Shown here piece by piece: positions 18,143 through 27,191 of a stretch of DNA of 48,499 nucleotides. Positions within the stretch are counted from its first letter, which is position 1. Each line of letters opens with the position of its first letter. The notes below the pieces were generated by a model, which was given only the letters and a program-made list of their open reading frames with translations, was not told where the DNA came from and did no database searches. Both the position numbers and the translations under genes were made by a program. Source of the DNA: Gammaproteobacteria bacterium bin55 (lineage in GTDB: Bacteria > Pseudomonadota > Gammaproteobacteria > Pseudomonadales > Azotimanducaceae); contig MPMU01000007.1 in the NCBI GenBank assembly GCA_002238665.1, positions 1-48,499 of the forward strand. Reading direction: 5' to 3'.

Positions 18143-19480
18143 ATGACAGATTACTTGAACCACAAACTATACGGTCAACACCTTCAGGTACTAAACAAGC
18201 GCTACACACGTATAAGTGAAAAGACTGGTGTTGAGGGATTAGCTCTTCTGTCTGGCAGTACAACAATGTACTTTGCTGATGATCAACACCCTCCTTTTCA
18301 CAGCAACCCGCATTTTTTGCAGTGGCTACCTTGGGTTGATTCAGAAAATTCTGCGATTATCTGGGAGCCGGGTCGAAGACCAAGGTTGCTATTCCACTCG
18401 CCGAAAGACTATTGGTATCAGCCTTCCTACCCACAAGACTGGATGGAAGAGAATTTTGATGTTACCGTCTATGAAGACCCTAAAGAGATCTGGAAGGTTG
18501 TGGAAGGCTGGCATGCAGCAAATCCATACACCCTGTTAGTGGGACCAACTCCAGATTCTGCGGTTGTAAGCAAGCAGAAGCTTCAGAATGCTTCTTCCAG
18601 TAATGTGCTGAACCAGATGAACTACATGCGTGCCTATAAGACCGATTTCGAGTTAGATTGCATGGTAACAGCAACTCGTGTTGGGGTTCGTGGCCACATC
18701 GCGGCTCGATCAGCATTTTTTGCCAATGGGTCTGAGTATGACATCCACATGGCATATCTACAGGCAAGTCAACAGATCGACAGCCGAACTCCTTACGCGA
18801 GCATTGTCGCCTTGAACGAACATGCTGCAGTTATTCACTACCAACATTATGAGCGAGAGCGTTCTCATCAGAATCGTTCGCTCCTAATTGACGCTGGTGG
18901 TTCTCATTGTTGCTTCGGTTCCGATATCACTCGCACCTACGCGTTCGAGAATGGAGAATTTCTATCACTTATTGAAGCAGTCAATGAACGTCAACAACAA
19001 CTCATCAAAGCATTAATTCCGTCGACTAATTGGCTTGAGGTCCACGAGAAGATGCACCATCTGATCGCAGAGGTGCTTGTTGAACAAGGGATTCTTAAAT
19101 GTTCACCCGAGTCCGCATTCGAACAACAATTAACTGACGTGTTCTTTCCACATGGCATCGGACATCTGCTTGGACTTCAGACACACGATGTTGGAGGTCA
19201 ATTAAACAAAGAAGGTAGAGAGGTTGCCCCTCCAGAGCGCTATCCGTCGTTGCGACTCACTCGTAATTTAGACGCTCGCATGGTAGTAACAGTTGAACCT
19301 GGTCTCTATTTCATTCCAATACTGTTGGACAAAATTCGTGGACACAAAGATGTGAGCTGGAGTAAGGTCGGTGATATGTTGCCTTACGGCGGAATAAGAA
19401 TCGAGGACAACGTCTATTTTGACGATGATGGCTCGCTCGTAAACCTTACACGTAACGCGTTTAACGAACTTGACGATTGA
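18143..19480 (+). CDS. pepQ: Xaa-Pro dipeptidase (prolidase)
   Basis: Cleaves dipeptides with C-terminal proline in the cytoplasm. The 445-residue length and the N-terminal pattern (HPPFHSNPHFLQWLPW, then PKDYWYQP) match E. coli PepQ closely. The pita-bread metalloprotease domain shows all dinuclear metal ligands: the two Asp in LIDAGG and FGSDITRTY, His in FFPHGIGHLLGLQTHDVGG, Glu in VTVEPGLYF and Glu in GIRIEDNV. The ATG at 18143 has AGGA 5 nt upstream. Its 3' end overlaps the convergent holB by 20 bp. Confidence 0.94.
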   Translation: MTDYLNHKLYGQHLQVLNKRYTRISEKTGVEGLALLSGSTTMYFADDQHPPFHSNPHFLQWLPWVDSENSAIIWEPGRRPRLLFHSPKDYWYQPSYPQDWMEENFDVTVYEDPKEIWKVVEGWHAANPYTLLVGPTPDSAVVSKQKLQNASSSNVLNQMNYMRAYKTDFELDCMVTATRVGVRGHIAARSAFFANGSEYDIHMAYLQASQQIDSRTPYASIVALNEHAAVIHYQHYERERSHQNRSLLIDAGGSHCCFGSDITRTYAFENGEFLSLIEAVNERQQQLIKALIPSTNWLEVHEKMHHLIAEVLVEQGILKCSPESAFEQQLTDVFFPHGIGHLLGLQTHDVGGQLNKEGREVAPPERYPSLRLTRNLDARMVVTVEPGLYFIPILLDKIRGHKDVSWSKVGDMLPYGGIRIEDNVYFDDDGSLVNLTRNAFNELDD

Positions 19481-20366
19481 GTCGCTTCCACTTCAATAGC
19501 ATACTTTCAAACTGGAGCTGCCAATTCAGTGCGGGGGACTCGCTTAGCTGTCGTTTCAGATCCGTGAGTTCCTCGTAATACTCATGAATTGGTAACTGCT
19601 GCGGTAAATTGCGTGCAAATCTAACTACGCTGCGTTGCCATCGAGTCAAGATGCTAGCTGGATCTTCTGCTGCCATCTTCGCCGCAATTTCATGCACCTT
19701 GCCTCCGTCTCTCAGTACATCAAGGAGACAATCTCTTACGGTCAGCGCCGAATCTCGATACGCAGACAAAATACTTAAGGGAGCAGGACCGAAATCCAGT
19801 AGGTAGCGTTCAATGTCGTTTTCTTTACAAGATTGAGAAAGTAGCCACTCCTTCGTCTCTATCTCAGTTGGAGCTCTTATCTTGATTGTTGCGCACCTAC
19901 TCCGTATTGTCGGCAGAAGTTCTGTAGCTTGCGTAGAAATGAGGAAAACGACCGAGTTGTCTGGCGGTTCCTCGAGAATTTTCAAGAACGCGTTGGAAGC
20001 CTGTACGTTCATTAGATGAGCATCGTCAAGCACAACTACTTTGTAGTTTCGAGTACCCATGGTTCGCATTAAAAAATCAATGACATCCCTAATGGTCTCT
20101 ACATCAATAATCAGTGTTCGACGGCGACTGCCTTGGCGTTCTCTAATGACATCTACGTCGATCCACTTCAAGCTAGGTTCAATGACTTCCCGGCAGTCGG
20201 TGAATGCAGGCAATTCCAAAAGCTCTCGAACTAGATGCTGGACAAGAATCGCACCTCCAGCACCGATTGGTTCATCTATCAGGATGGCATGCGAAAGGCG
20301 TGCTTCCTGTAGCTGGTGCAGTACCTGGTCGTAAGAAGCTTTAGCCCACCCCGGTAAGTCAGACAT
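19461..20366 (-). CDS. holB: DNA polymerase III subunit delta prime
   Basis: Clamp-loader subunit of the replicative polymerase, 301 residues. The AAA+ region has VVLDDAHLMNVQASNAFLK, LEEPPDNSVVFLIST and the SRC motif in LPTIRSRCATIKI. The P-loop (DEPIGAGGAIL) is degenerate and the usual zinc cysteines are not apparent, in keeping with a non-hydrolysing delta prime. Position confirms the call: it follows tmk, with an 8-bp overlap, as in many gammaproteobacteria. The downstream pilZ and tatD genes often found next are replaced here by the convergent pepQ. Confidence 0.9.
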   Translation of the reverse strand: MSDLPGWAKASYDQVLHQLQEARLSHAILIDEPIGAGGAILVQHLVRELLELPAFTDCREVIEPSLKWIDVDVIRERQGSRRRTLIIDVETIRDVIDFLMRTMGTRNYKVVVLDDAHLMNVQASNAFLKILEEPPDNSVVFLISTQATELLPTIRSRCATIKIRAPTEIETKEWLLSQSCKENDIERYLLDFGPAPLSILSAYRDSALTVRDCLLDVLRDGGKVHEIAAKMAAEDPASILTRWQRSVVRFARNLPQQLPIHEYYEELTDLKRQLSESPALNWQLQFESMLLKWKRLNRQVR

Positions 20367-20982
20367 TTGAGAGTAGGGAAGTTTCTAGGTCCGCATAAAT
20401 ATCTTTAAGCACAACATCAAGACTGCGGGACGAGTCAATCAGAGTAATCCGTTCAAATTTGCGCGCCATTCGGAGGTATTCATCCCGAGTCCTTTGAAAA
20501 AAGTCTGCATCTTGGATCTCTATACGATCTAGCTGTAATCCACTTTTACGTTTTAAGCCTTCCTCAATGGGCACATCAAGCAAATACGTACGATCCGGCC
20601 ATAGATCACCGTGCACCTGGTTTGCTACATCAAAGAGAAATTTTGTGGACACTCCATGGCCGCCTCCTTGATACGCAATCGTCGAGTCACTGAATCGATC
20701 ACTCAGTACCCATGTGCCGCGTTCAAGTTCCGGTCGAATTCGCTCGTTGAATAGCTGCGCGCGTCCAGCGAATAGCATCAGGACTTCGGTGATGGGCAGG
20801 ACTTTTTCTTTGCGGTGTTTGAGAGTAGCTTCTCGAAGCTCTTCGGCTAACTCGGTACCACCAGGTTCGCGAGTAGTAAACACATCAATCCCACAAGAGG
20901 TTAAATAGCTGTGCAGGGCAAAGGTAACGGAGCTTTTCCCAGCGCCGTCGATACCTTCAACGGTAATGAATTTGCCTCGCAA
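20359..20982 (-). CDS. tmk: Thymidylate kinase
   Basis: Phosphorylates dTMP to dTDP. The 207-residue protein has the P-loop GIDGAGKSS at residues 10-18, the dTMP-binding TREPGGT, DRFSDSTIAYQGGG and the LID-region arginines. The start is TTG at 20982, six bases after the mltG stop, with AAGTGA as a weak ribosome-binding site inside the end of mltG, so translation is probably coupled. The mltG-tmk-holB order is conserved in gammaproteobacteria. Confidence 0.95.
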   Translation of the reverse strand: MRGKFITVEGIDGAGKSSVTFALHSYLTSCGIDVFTTREPGGTELAEELREATLKHRKEKVLPITEVLMLFAGRAQLFNERIRPELERGTWVLSDRFSDSTIAYQGGGHGVSTKFLFDVANQVHGDLWPDRTYLLDVPIEEGLKRKSGLQLDRIEIQDADFFQRTRDEYLRMARKFERITLIDSSRSLDVVLKDIYADLETSLLSNV

Positions 20983-20988
20983 GTTGGT

Positions 20989-22002
20989 TCACTTCATTTG
21001 ATATTTCTGAACCGCTTGATTATGCTCTCTTAGTGTGGCACTGAATTGGCTCGTGCCATCTCCGCGGCCGACGAAGTACATCGCATCCCCTGGCTGTGGA
21101 TTTGCGGCCGCCAAAATTGAATCCTTACTTGGCATACATATGGGACTGGGTGGCAATCCCTTGTGGACGTAGGTATTGTACTCGTGATCCATTCGCATAT
21201 GTTTGGTTTTTAGGTCACCGTCAAAGGCATCCCCGAGCCCATAAATCACCGTCGGATCAACCTGCAATAGCATGTCGATCCCTAAGCGTCGATGCAATAC
21301 GCCACTGATTTGCTTTCGATCTCGGGAAACACCCGATTCCCGTTCGATGATTGAGGCGAGTATAAGCAATTCGTAAATATTCTCTACTTGGACATCTTCC
21401 GAACGTGCGTCCCAAGCATCCTGTAACACGGCATAGAGCTTGTCGTGTGCACGTTGTAATACTGACGTCGCCGAATTTCCAGCAAGATAGCTGTAAGTAT
21501 CTGGAAAAAACAACCCTTCAAGATGAGAAGCCTCAAAATAAAGCTCTAACCGATTAAGCACACCATCGTAATCCAACCCTTCGATATCATTCTTTAGCTT
21601 GGCTGCATCGCCGAATTTGCGCCAGACAGCTTCCACCGGTTTGCCTTCTGGTAAAGTGATATATCGAATGACCCGTTGGCCACGTTCAATGCGTTCTAGG
21701 ACTTCCTTTGGAGTGACTTCTCCCTCAAAGCTATATTCACCTACTTTTATATCTTCGGTTTTCTGTTGAAGTTGGGCGATCACCTTGAATTTCAAGGCGT
21801 CACTTTCCCTAAGAATGCCTCTTTCGACGAGCTGGTCGGTGACGTCGGAAAATGAATTACCTTTCTCGATTTCTACCGTAGCACGCTCAGTTACCGTCAC
21901 CGAGCTCTGTTCAAACCAGTGGTTGACCCAAAAGGCGCTACTGCCCCCTAAAAATCCCCCAAAGATTACTGCAAGAAGTACCACCAAAGCTGCAAGTCGC
22001 AT
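20989..22002 (-). CDS. mltG: Endolytic murein transglycosylase MltG
   Basis: Inner-membrane lytic transglycosylase that terminates nascent peptidoglycan glycan strands. 337 residues. One N-terminal membrane segment (LAALVVLLAVIFGGFLGG) anchors a periplasmic YceG-like domain. The catalytic Glu lies in ILASIIERESG near residue 218, followed by the family motifs LLQVDPTVIYGLG and YNTYVHKGLPPSPI. It sits between fabF and tmk, 13 and 6 bp away. The pabC gene that usually separates fabF from mltG is absent. Confidence 0.94.
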   Translation of the reverse strand: MRLAALVVLLAVIFGGFLGGSSAFWVNHWFEQSSVTVTERATVEIEKGNSFSDVTDQLVERGILRESDALKFKVIAQLQQKTEDIKVGEYSFEGEVTPKEVLERIERGQRVIRYITLPEGKPVEAVWRKFGDAAKLKNDIEGLDYDGVLNRLELYFEASHLEGLFFPDTYSYLAGNSATSVLQRAHDKLYAVLQDAWDARSEDVQVENIYELLILASIIERESGVSRDRKQISGVLHRRLGIDMLLQVDPTVIYGLGDAFDGDLKTKHMRMDHEYNTYVHKGLPPSPICMPSKDSILAAANPQPGDAMYFVGRGDGTSQFSATLREHNQAVQKYQMK

Positions 22003-22015
22003 ACCCTATCAGGGA

Positions 22016-23248
22016 TTAGACGCGACTAAATATCAAGGTCCCGTTAGTGCCGCCGAAACCAAATGAGTTACTGAGGGCGTGTTGAATGTCTAGATCGCGA
22101 GCAACATGTGGAGTATAGTCGAGATCGCATTGCTCGTCTGGTTCGTCGAGATTAATGGTTGGAGGTGCAATTCCGTCGTTGATAGCCAGCGCACAGAATA
22201 CGGCCTCAACTGCACCTGCGGCACCTAGCAGGTGACCTATCATAGACTTTGATGAGCTAATGGATACCTTCGTGTCCGCCCCGAAAACTCGCTTAATTGC
22301 TTCTGTTTCAGCTATGTCTCCTTGTGGTGTAGAAGTGCCATGAGCATTCACATACTGAATCAAGTCTGGGGAAATATTGGCATCTGACAGTGCATTTTTC
22401 ATCGAAGTCACCGCACCATGACCATCGTCCGGTGGACTCGTGATGTGATGGGCATCAGCACTCACGCCAAAACCGGTGATTTCACAAATGATGTCTGCAT
22501 TCCTGGCTTTGGCATGCTCATACTCTTCGATAACCAGAATACCTGATCCATCACCAAGAAGAAAACCATCTCTTCCTTTATCCCAAGGACGGCTAGCTTT
22601 TTCAGGCTCATCATTGCGCGTGGACAAAGCCCGCATGGAAGCAAAACCCGCAACAGTTACTGGCGAAGTTGAACTCTCGGAACCACCAACAACCATTACA
22701 TCCGCATCGCCGTGCCGAATCATTCTGGCACCGTAACCAATGTTGTGTGTACCAGTCGTGCAAGCTGTGACGATTGCGATATTCGGTCCCTGAAATCCAA
22801 ATCGGATTGACACCAGCCCCGCAATCATGTTTATCACACTTGAAGGGACAAAGAATGGCGAGACTCTACGAGGTCCACGGTCAAGAACCGTGCTATGCGT
22901 AGCCTCAATGGTATTGATTCCGCCAATACCCGAACCGATGGCAACTCCTATGCGATGTTTATCTGTCGCGTCCTCCAGACCAGCCATCTGTACAGCTTGG
23001 ACCGCGGCAGCCACTCCGATTTGAATAAATGCGTCGTTTCTGCCGACATCCTTGGCATCCATGTAATCCAAAGGATCAAATCCTTTGATACTTGCACCAA
23101 TTTGGACGCGGAAACCTTCAGTGTCAAATTCGGTGATCCGGTTCGCACCAGACTTCCCTTTGACAGTGTTCGCCCAAGATTCGTCGACAGTATTTCCTAT
23201 GGGTGTAACTAACCCGAGACCGGTTACAACGACACGACGTTCAGACAC
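22016..23248 (-). CDS. fabF: 3-oxoacyl-ACP synthase II (KAS II)
   Basis: Elongating condensing enzyme of fatty-acid synthesis, 410 residues. The catalytic triad is visible: Cys163 in TACTTGTHNIG, His in VNAHGTSTPQGD and His in SKSMIGHLLGAAG. The start is GTG at 23248 with AAGGA about 7 nt upstream. It follows acpP by 135 bp, a longer gap than elsewhere in the cluster, and I see no gene in that gap. Confidence 0.97.
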   Translation of the reverse strand: MSERRVVVTGLGLVTPIGNTVDESWANTVKGKSGANRITEFDTEGFRVQIGASIKGFDPLDYMDAKDVGRNDAFIQIGVAAAVQAVQMAGLEDATDKHRIGVAIGSGIGGINTIEATHSTVLDRGPRRVSPFFVPSSVINMIAGLVSIRFGFQGPNIAIVTACTTGTHNIGYGARMIRHGDADVMVVGGSESSTSPVTVAGFASMRALSTRNDEPEKASRPWDKGRDGFLLGDGSGILVIEEYEHAKARNADIICEITGFGVSADAHHITSPPDDGHGAVTSMKNALSDANISPDLIQYVNAHGTSTPQGDIAETEAIKRVFGADTKVSISSSKSMIGHLLGAAGAVEAVFCALAINDGIAPPTINLDEPDEQCDLDYTPHVARDLDIQHALSNSFGFGGTNGTLIFSRV

Positions 23249-23383
23249 CTGAAATCCTTATTGATAGACTCGGAAATGGACTCTCACATGATCCAAAATA
23301 GTCGAGTGACTGCCATGACTTTCGTTCAGATAAAGACCGATTGTCATCGCAAATGCGACCTTGGAAAACGTGAGATTGCTGTA

Positions 23384-23638
23384 TCAGCGGTCCTCTATGG
23401 CACCTTCGACATAGCTGATCGCATCCTTTACAGTCGTGATTTCTTCGGCATCCTCATCTACGATGGCGATGCCAAATTCATCTTCGATAGCCATGATCAG
23501 TTCTACCCGGTCAAGGGAGTCAGCCCCTAGATCGTCTTCAAACGAAGACTCGTCCTTGATGGTATCAATGTCGATTTTCAACTGTTTGGCAACTAGGTTC
23601 TTAATCCGCTGATCGATGTTTTCGCTTGCAGCACTCAT
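23384..23638 (-). CDS. acpP: Acyl carrier protein
   Basis: 84-residue acidic carrier of fatty-acyl intermediates. The phosphopantetheine attachment site is Ser41 in the motif [13 protein letters not shown]. The N-terminus is a few residues longer than in E. coli ACP. A GGGGGAG ribosome-binding site lies about 13 nt before the ATG, separated by a T-run, which is wider than usual. A 316-bp spacer with a perfect hairpin lies between it and fabG, so acpP probably has its own promoter, which would allow the high expression known for ACP. Confidence 0.96.
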   Translation of the reverse strand: MSAASENIDQRIKNLVAKQLKIDIDTIKDESSFEDDLGADSLDRVELIMAIEDEFGIAIVDEDAEEITTVKDAISYVEGAIEDR

Positions 23639-23954
23639 GAGTGAAAAAAATCTCCCCCTGAAGAAAGTGGCACGATGAATCGTGCCAAAATTTTAAAGAA
23701 TCGTTCGTTCGTGGAATGACTTCCGAAACTCTTCAATTCCGTTGTGTTGACTACTGTAGAACGATTCCCAAAAATAAGTCACTTTTTTGAAAATCGGTAG
23801 AAGTGTGCCGACATCGCAAACTATTTGAAACATCGGAGCACATCCGTTTACCTCAATACCTTTCCCAATTTCGCAAAGAGATTGAGTACCAACACTTTGG
23901 ACAAGGTTTGAGATAGCCGTGTATTTTAGATTGTGAAAGCTAGAGACTGTTCTT
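23639..23954 (-). other. Leader region between fabG and acpP with a perfect hairpin
   Basis: 316 bp without a convincing gene; one minus-strand frame here runs into fabG and lacks similarity to any protein I know. At 23668-23687 TGGCACGA and TCGTGCCA form a perfect 8-bp stem with a 4-nt loop, about 30 nt upstream of the acpP start. No T-run follows directly, so it is more likely a leader structure or operator than a terminator. A candidate promoter lies further upstream at 23753-23782. Confidence 0.6.
23753..23782 (-). promoter_or_regulatory. Candidate acpP promoter
   Basis: On the minus strand GTGACT and TACAGT are separated by 18 bp, about 115 bp upstream of the acpP ATG. Each hexamer has moderate agreement with sigma-70 consensus. 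The presence of an internal acpP promoter is common in fab clusters; the exact position here is inference. Confidence 0.4.
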
Positions 23955-24686
23955 TTAGCCGAAGTACATCCCACCATTGACATGGATTGTCTGGCCCGTG
24001 ATGTAGGAAGCGGCTTCACTAGCTAAGAAAGACACGGTCTCCGCCACTTCGGCAGGATCTCCTTGTCGTCCCAATGGAATTCGAGACAGCATGTTCTCGA
24101 CGATAGAGTCTGAAAGATCGGCTGTCATGTCGGTTTTTATGTAACCAGGCGCGACACAGTTGACGGTAATGTTTCTACTTCCAACTTCGGCAGCAAGAGC
24201 TCGTGTAAATCCTTCTATTCCCGCTTTTGCAGCTACATAGTTGGTCTGGCCAGGATTGCCGCCACGAGCTACGACGGATCCTACATTGATGATACGACCC
24301 CACCTATTTCTCATCATGCCACGAATGAAAGGCTTCGAAATCCGATAGACAGAGTTCAGATTTATCTCAATAACCCTGGACCAATCTTCTTCCTTCATTC
24401 GCATAAACAGATTGTCCTGAGTGGCACCGGCGTTATTGACGAGAATGGATATTTCTTTGCCTGTAGCTTCTATCTGCTCGATAGATTGAGCAATTGAGTC
24501 CACATTTGAAAGGTCTAGTACAACACCTGTGCCCGAATCCCTCAGCGCTTCACCGATTTTTTCGACCCCAGATTCACTCGTCGCCGAACCGATCACGTAG
24601 CAACCATCTTTGACGAGCTGCTGTGCGATTGCCGCACCAATGCCGCGGCTCGCACCGGTCACAACCGCAGTTTTAATATCAGCCAT
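23955..24686 (-). CDS. fabG: 3-oxoacyl-ACP reductase
   Basis: NADPH-dependent reductase of the elongation cycle, 243 residues. Short-chain dehydrogenase landmarks are TGASRGIG at residues 10-17, NNAGATQDN near 85, and the triad Ser137, Tyr150 and Lys154 in the segment that contains GQTNYVAAKAG. The C-terminus GQTIHVNGGMYF is typical of FabG. The ATG at 24686 lies six bases after the fabD stop. Confidence 0.97.
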   Translation of the reverse strand: MADIKTAVVTGASRGIGAAIAQQLVKDGCYVIGSATSESGVEKIGEALRDSGTGVVLDLSNVDSIAQSIEQIEATGKEISILVNNAGATQDNLFMRMKEEDWSRVIEINLNSVYRISKPFIRGMMRNRWGRIINVGSVVARGGNPGQTNYVAAKAGIEGFTRALAAEVGSRNITVNCVAPGYIKTDMTADLSDSIVENMLSRIPLGRQGDPAEVAETVSFLASEAASYITGQTIHVNGGMYFG

Positions 24687-24692
24687 CTCGGC

Positions 24693-25610
24693 CTATCCCA
24701 ACGCTGATTGAAAGTTCTCAAGAGTGCCAAGACTCGTAGTGGTTGCCGACCTATCGATTTGACGTGCAATACCAGACAGTACTCGCCCAGGACCACACTC
24801 AAAAAAAATGTCGCACCCAGCACTGACCATATTGCTGAATGTATCTCTCCAACGTACTGGTGAATAAAGCTGAGCAATCAAATTCTTACGAATCGATTCG
24901 ATGTCCTGATAAGGAGAAGCATCGACATTCTGATACACCGGTACTTTAGGAGTGTTAATCGTCACAGAATCTAGCAACTCGGCAACGCCTTCCATGGTAG
25001 GCTCCATCAGGACAGAATGGGAAGGTACACTCACAGCTAACGGAATGACTCGTTTAGCGCCGTGCTCCTTGAGTGCGTCAGTTGCTTTCTCAATGCCAGC
25101 CGTCGTTCCTGCGATGACAACTTGAGTATCGGTATTGATATTGGCTGGAGCTACAACTTCGTCGATTGCCTCACACGCGGATTCAATATCCTTGATTGCA
25201 AGCCCGACTACTGCTGCCATACCTCCGGTACCGACGGGAACGGCAGACTGCATGATCTTGCCCCGTTCATTGACCAGCTTGACTGCATCCGAAAAATTGA
25301 ACACGCCTACTGCAGTCAATGCGGAATATTCACCAAGACTATGGCCCGCAACTGCAACCGGTTCAGATCCCCCTTCAGACAACCAGTATTCAAAAAGTGC
25401 AACTGAAAGACACAACAATGCGGGTTGTGTGATTTCAGTCTGATTCAAACGTTCTGCCGGTCCTTCGTTGATCAGAACACCTAAGTCTTCGCCTAGAACA
25501 GCAGAAGCCTCCTGAATTCGCTCATTGAAGATTGGGGAAGTGGACTGAAAGTCTTGCAACATACCAACTTGCTGCGACCCTTGTCCAGGAAATAAAAAAC
25601 CTACTGCCAT
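24693..25610 (-). CDS. fabD: Malonyl-CoA:ACP transacylase
   Basis: Loads malonyl groups onto ACP, 305 residues. The FPGQGSQ motif is at residues 7-13, the nucleophile Ser91 is in GHSLGEYSAL, and the catalytic His is in VPSHSVLMEP. It follows rpmF by 102 bp. In most gammaproteobacteria plsX and fabH lie between these two genes, and here both are missing. Confidence 0.97.
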   Translation of the reverse strand: MAVGFLFPGQGSQQVGMLQDFQSTSPIFNERIQEASAVLGEDLGVLINEGPAERLNQTEITQPALLCLSVALFEYWLSEGGSEPVAVAGHSLGEYSALTAVGVFNFSDAVKLVNERGKIMQSAVPVGTGGMAAVVGLAIKDIESACEAIDEVVAPANINTDTQVVIAGTTAGIEKATDALKEHGAKRVIPLAVSVPSHSVLMEPTMEGVAELLDSVTINTPKVPVYQNVDASPYQDIESIRKNLIAQLYSPVRWRDTFSNMVSAGCDIFFECGPGRVLSGIARQIDRSATTTSLGTLENFQSALG

Positions 25611-25712
25611 AGATAAGACGATCTCAAATTAGGCAAATTTAACGGATACGAACTTACTTGTAAAAAGTTCGAGATTAATCACCGCAAGTCAGGTAGACCG
25701 AACGATTAGTCG

Positions 25713-25910
25713 TTAGTCTTCCTCGGACCCTGAGCCACTGACGATGTCAATCATGTGCTTACCGCGGTAAAAACCACCTTCGGTAATGTGATGTCGACGA
25801 TGTGTCTCCCCGGTAGTAGGATCAGCTGACAGGGTGGCTTTTTTCATCTTATCGTGGGCACGACGATGATCTCGATTTGCTCGTGAGACCTTGCTTTTTT
25901 GTACTGCCAA
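25713..25910 (-). CDS. rpmF: 50S ribosomal protein L32
   Basis: 65-residue ribosomal protein. The N-terminus AVQKSKVSRANRDHRRAHD and the motif THRRHHITEGGFYRG match L32 of the zinc-free type. The start is TTG at 25910 with GGAG 8 nt upstream; no ATG gives a full-length N-terminus. The C-terminal acidic tail (SGSGSEED) is slightly longer than in E. coli. It follows yceD by 136 bp. Confidence 0.95.
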   Translation of the reverse strand: MAVQKSKVSRANRDHRRAHDKMKKATLSADPTTGETHRRHHITEGGFYRGKHMIDIVSGSGSEED

Positions 25911-26046
25911 CGTCTATGCTCCTAATTCGCCAAGAAAATGGTGAATAGATTTTAGAAATTTGAGCTAGACGGTGCTGTAAGCATGTTCCAGCTCGGAAAT
26001 CCTCCGCATGGAACCGCCAGATGAACGAAGAGATTTCCGCGATCGA

Positions 26047-26562
26047 CTACTTCCCCTTCAGAAGTAGCTTCCCCAAATCTTTAAATGGTCGGGTTATTCC
26101 TACCTTACTTTCGGACTGGAATTCTGAAATGTTCTTGGTGTCTTCCAAACACTCAGCATCCGTCGTACAAGCTTTCCAAGGAATCCCTAGGAGAAGATCG
26201 TCTTCAATGAGATTTACGATATGGATAGGGCCTTTTTCACATTCGATCACATCTAGATCTCCGGTGTCGATTCGCTTTCGCACGGATGTATACAGAATGC
26301 AGACATCGATTTCAATTTCGAGAGTCGTTTTCAGACTGTTCAGACACCTTTGACACACAAGGTCTCCGTCTACTTTGATACCACCCTTCATTCGTATGCG
26401 ACGCTCATCATCCATGAAAAAATCAAGGCTGACGTCTACTTTGGCCTTCTCTGGTTGTTGGAACTCAGACTGGAGTCGAGTAAATTCACTCAAAGCGATA
26501 GATCCAGTCCAACTACGCTCTGCTCTAGCTTGTAAATGTGGCGTGATTAACATAGTTCGCAC
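26047..26562 (-). CDS. yceD: YceD/DUF177 family protein, 23S rRNA accumulation factor
   Basis: 171 residues from GTG at 26562; an ATG three codons later is an alternative start. The family's CQRCL motif is near residue 70, and the acidic VNLIEDDLLLGIP segment near residue 117 is also diagnostic. DUF177 proteins, always beside rpmF, are needed for normal 23S rRNA accumulation in bacteria and plastids. The start is divergent from maf with only 44 bp between, so the promoters must overlap. Confidence 0.9.
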   Translation of the reverse strand: MRTMLITPHLQARAERSWTGSIALSEFTRLQSEFQQPEKAKVDVSLDFFMDDERRIRMKGGIKVDGDLVCQRCLNSLKTTLEIEIDVCILYTSVRKRIDTGDLDVIECEKGPIHIVNLIEDDLLLGIPWKACTTDAECLEDTKNISEFQSESKVGITRPFKDLGKLLLKGK

Positions 26563-26606
26563 TAATTCATAACGGTTGAAATGGAGCTACTGCAGTAGCA
26601 ATAATC

Positions 26607-27191
26607 ATGGCAAAACCTGAGCTCATTCTTGCGAGCACATCCAAATATCGGCAAGAGCAACTAAAAACTCTCGGAATTGAGTTCAGCGTCATGAAACAAC
26701 CTGTGGACGAGACTCCGCAGCTAAACGAACTTCCACAAGCTCTGGCAATCCGTCTGGCATCGGCGAAAGCTGCTGCGGTGGCAAGCATTCGAAGAGATGC
26801 GATCGTGATTGGTGCTGACCAAGTTGCAGCCGTCGATAGAAAGCCAGTTGGTAAACCTGGAACGGTGGTGAATGCAGTGAACCAACTCGAGCAAGCCTCC
26901 GGCCGACAGATGAATTTATACACGGCATTTTCGGTCTACCGACTTGGTGTGGAGGAGGTAGTAGATTCTGAAATCGTCGAGATTCAATTTCGGAAACTGA
27001 CGATATCTGAAATCAAGCATTACGTTATCCTAGATTCACCTTTGGACTGTGCTGGCGCGGTTAAGTCCGAAAGTCGCGGCTCGATGCTCTTTGAATCTGT
27101 CAAATCATCGGATCCGTCAGCAATCATTGGACTCCCTTTAATCAAGCTGTGCCGTGCACTTAGAACGGTAGGGATAAATCCTCTCGAGTAA
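26607..27191 (+). CDS. Maf-family nucleoside triphosphate pyrophosphatase (YceF type)
   Basis: Hydrolyses modified or canonical NTPs to NMP and pyrophosphate. The 194-residue protein begins with the Maf signature LASTSKYRQEQL, followed by ETPQLNELPQALAIRLASAKA and the metal-site region IGADQVAAVD. Its place between yceD and rluC corresponds to E. coli yceF, whose product acts on 7-methyl-GTP. No strong ribosome-binding site precedes the ATG at 26607. The 3' end overlaps the convergent rluC by 32 bp. Confidence 0.9.
   Translation: MAKPELILASTSKYRQEQLKTLGIEFSVMKQPVDETPQLNELPQALAIRLASAKAAAVASIRRDAIVIGADQVAAVDRKPVGKPGTVVNAVNQLEQASGRQMNLYTAFSVYRLGVEEVVDSEIVEIQFRKLTISEIKHYVILDSPLDCAGAVKSESRGSMLFESVKSSDPSAIIGLPLIKLCRALRTVGINPLE

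Noticed and set aside
23693-24019. 108-residue frame between fabG and acpP
   Set aside because: It begins inside fabG in another frame and resembles no protein; the region reads better as a leader.
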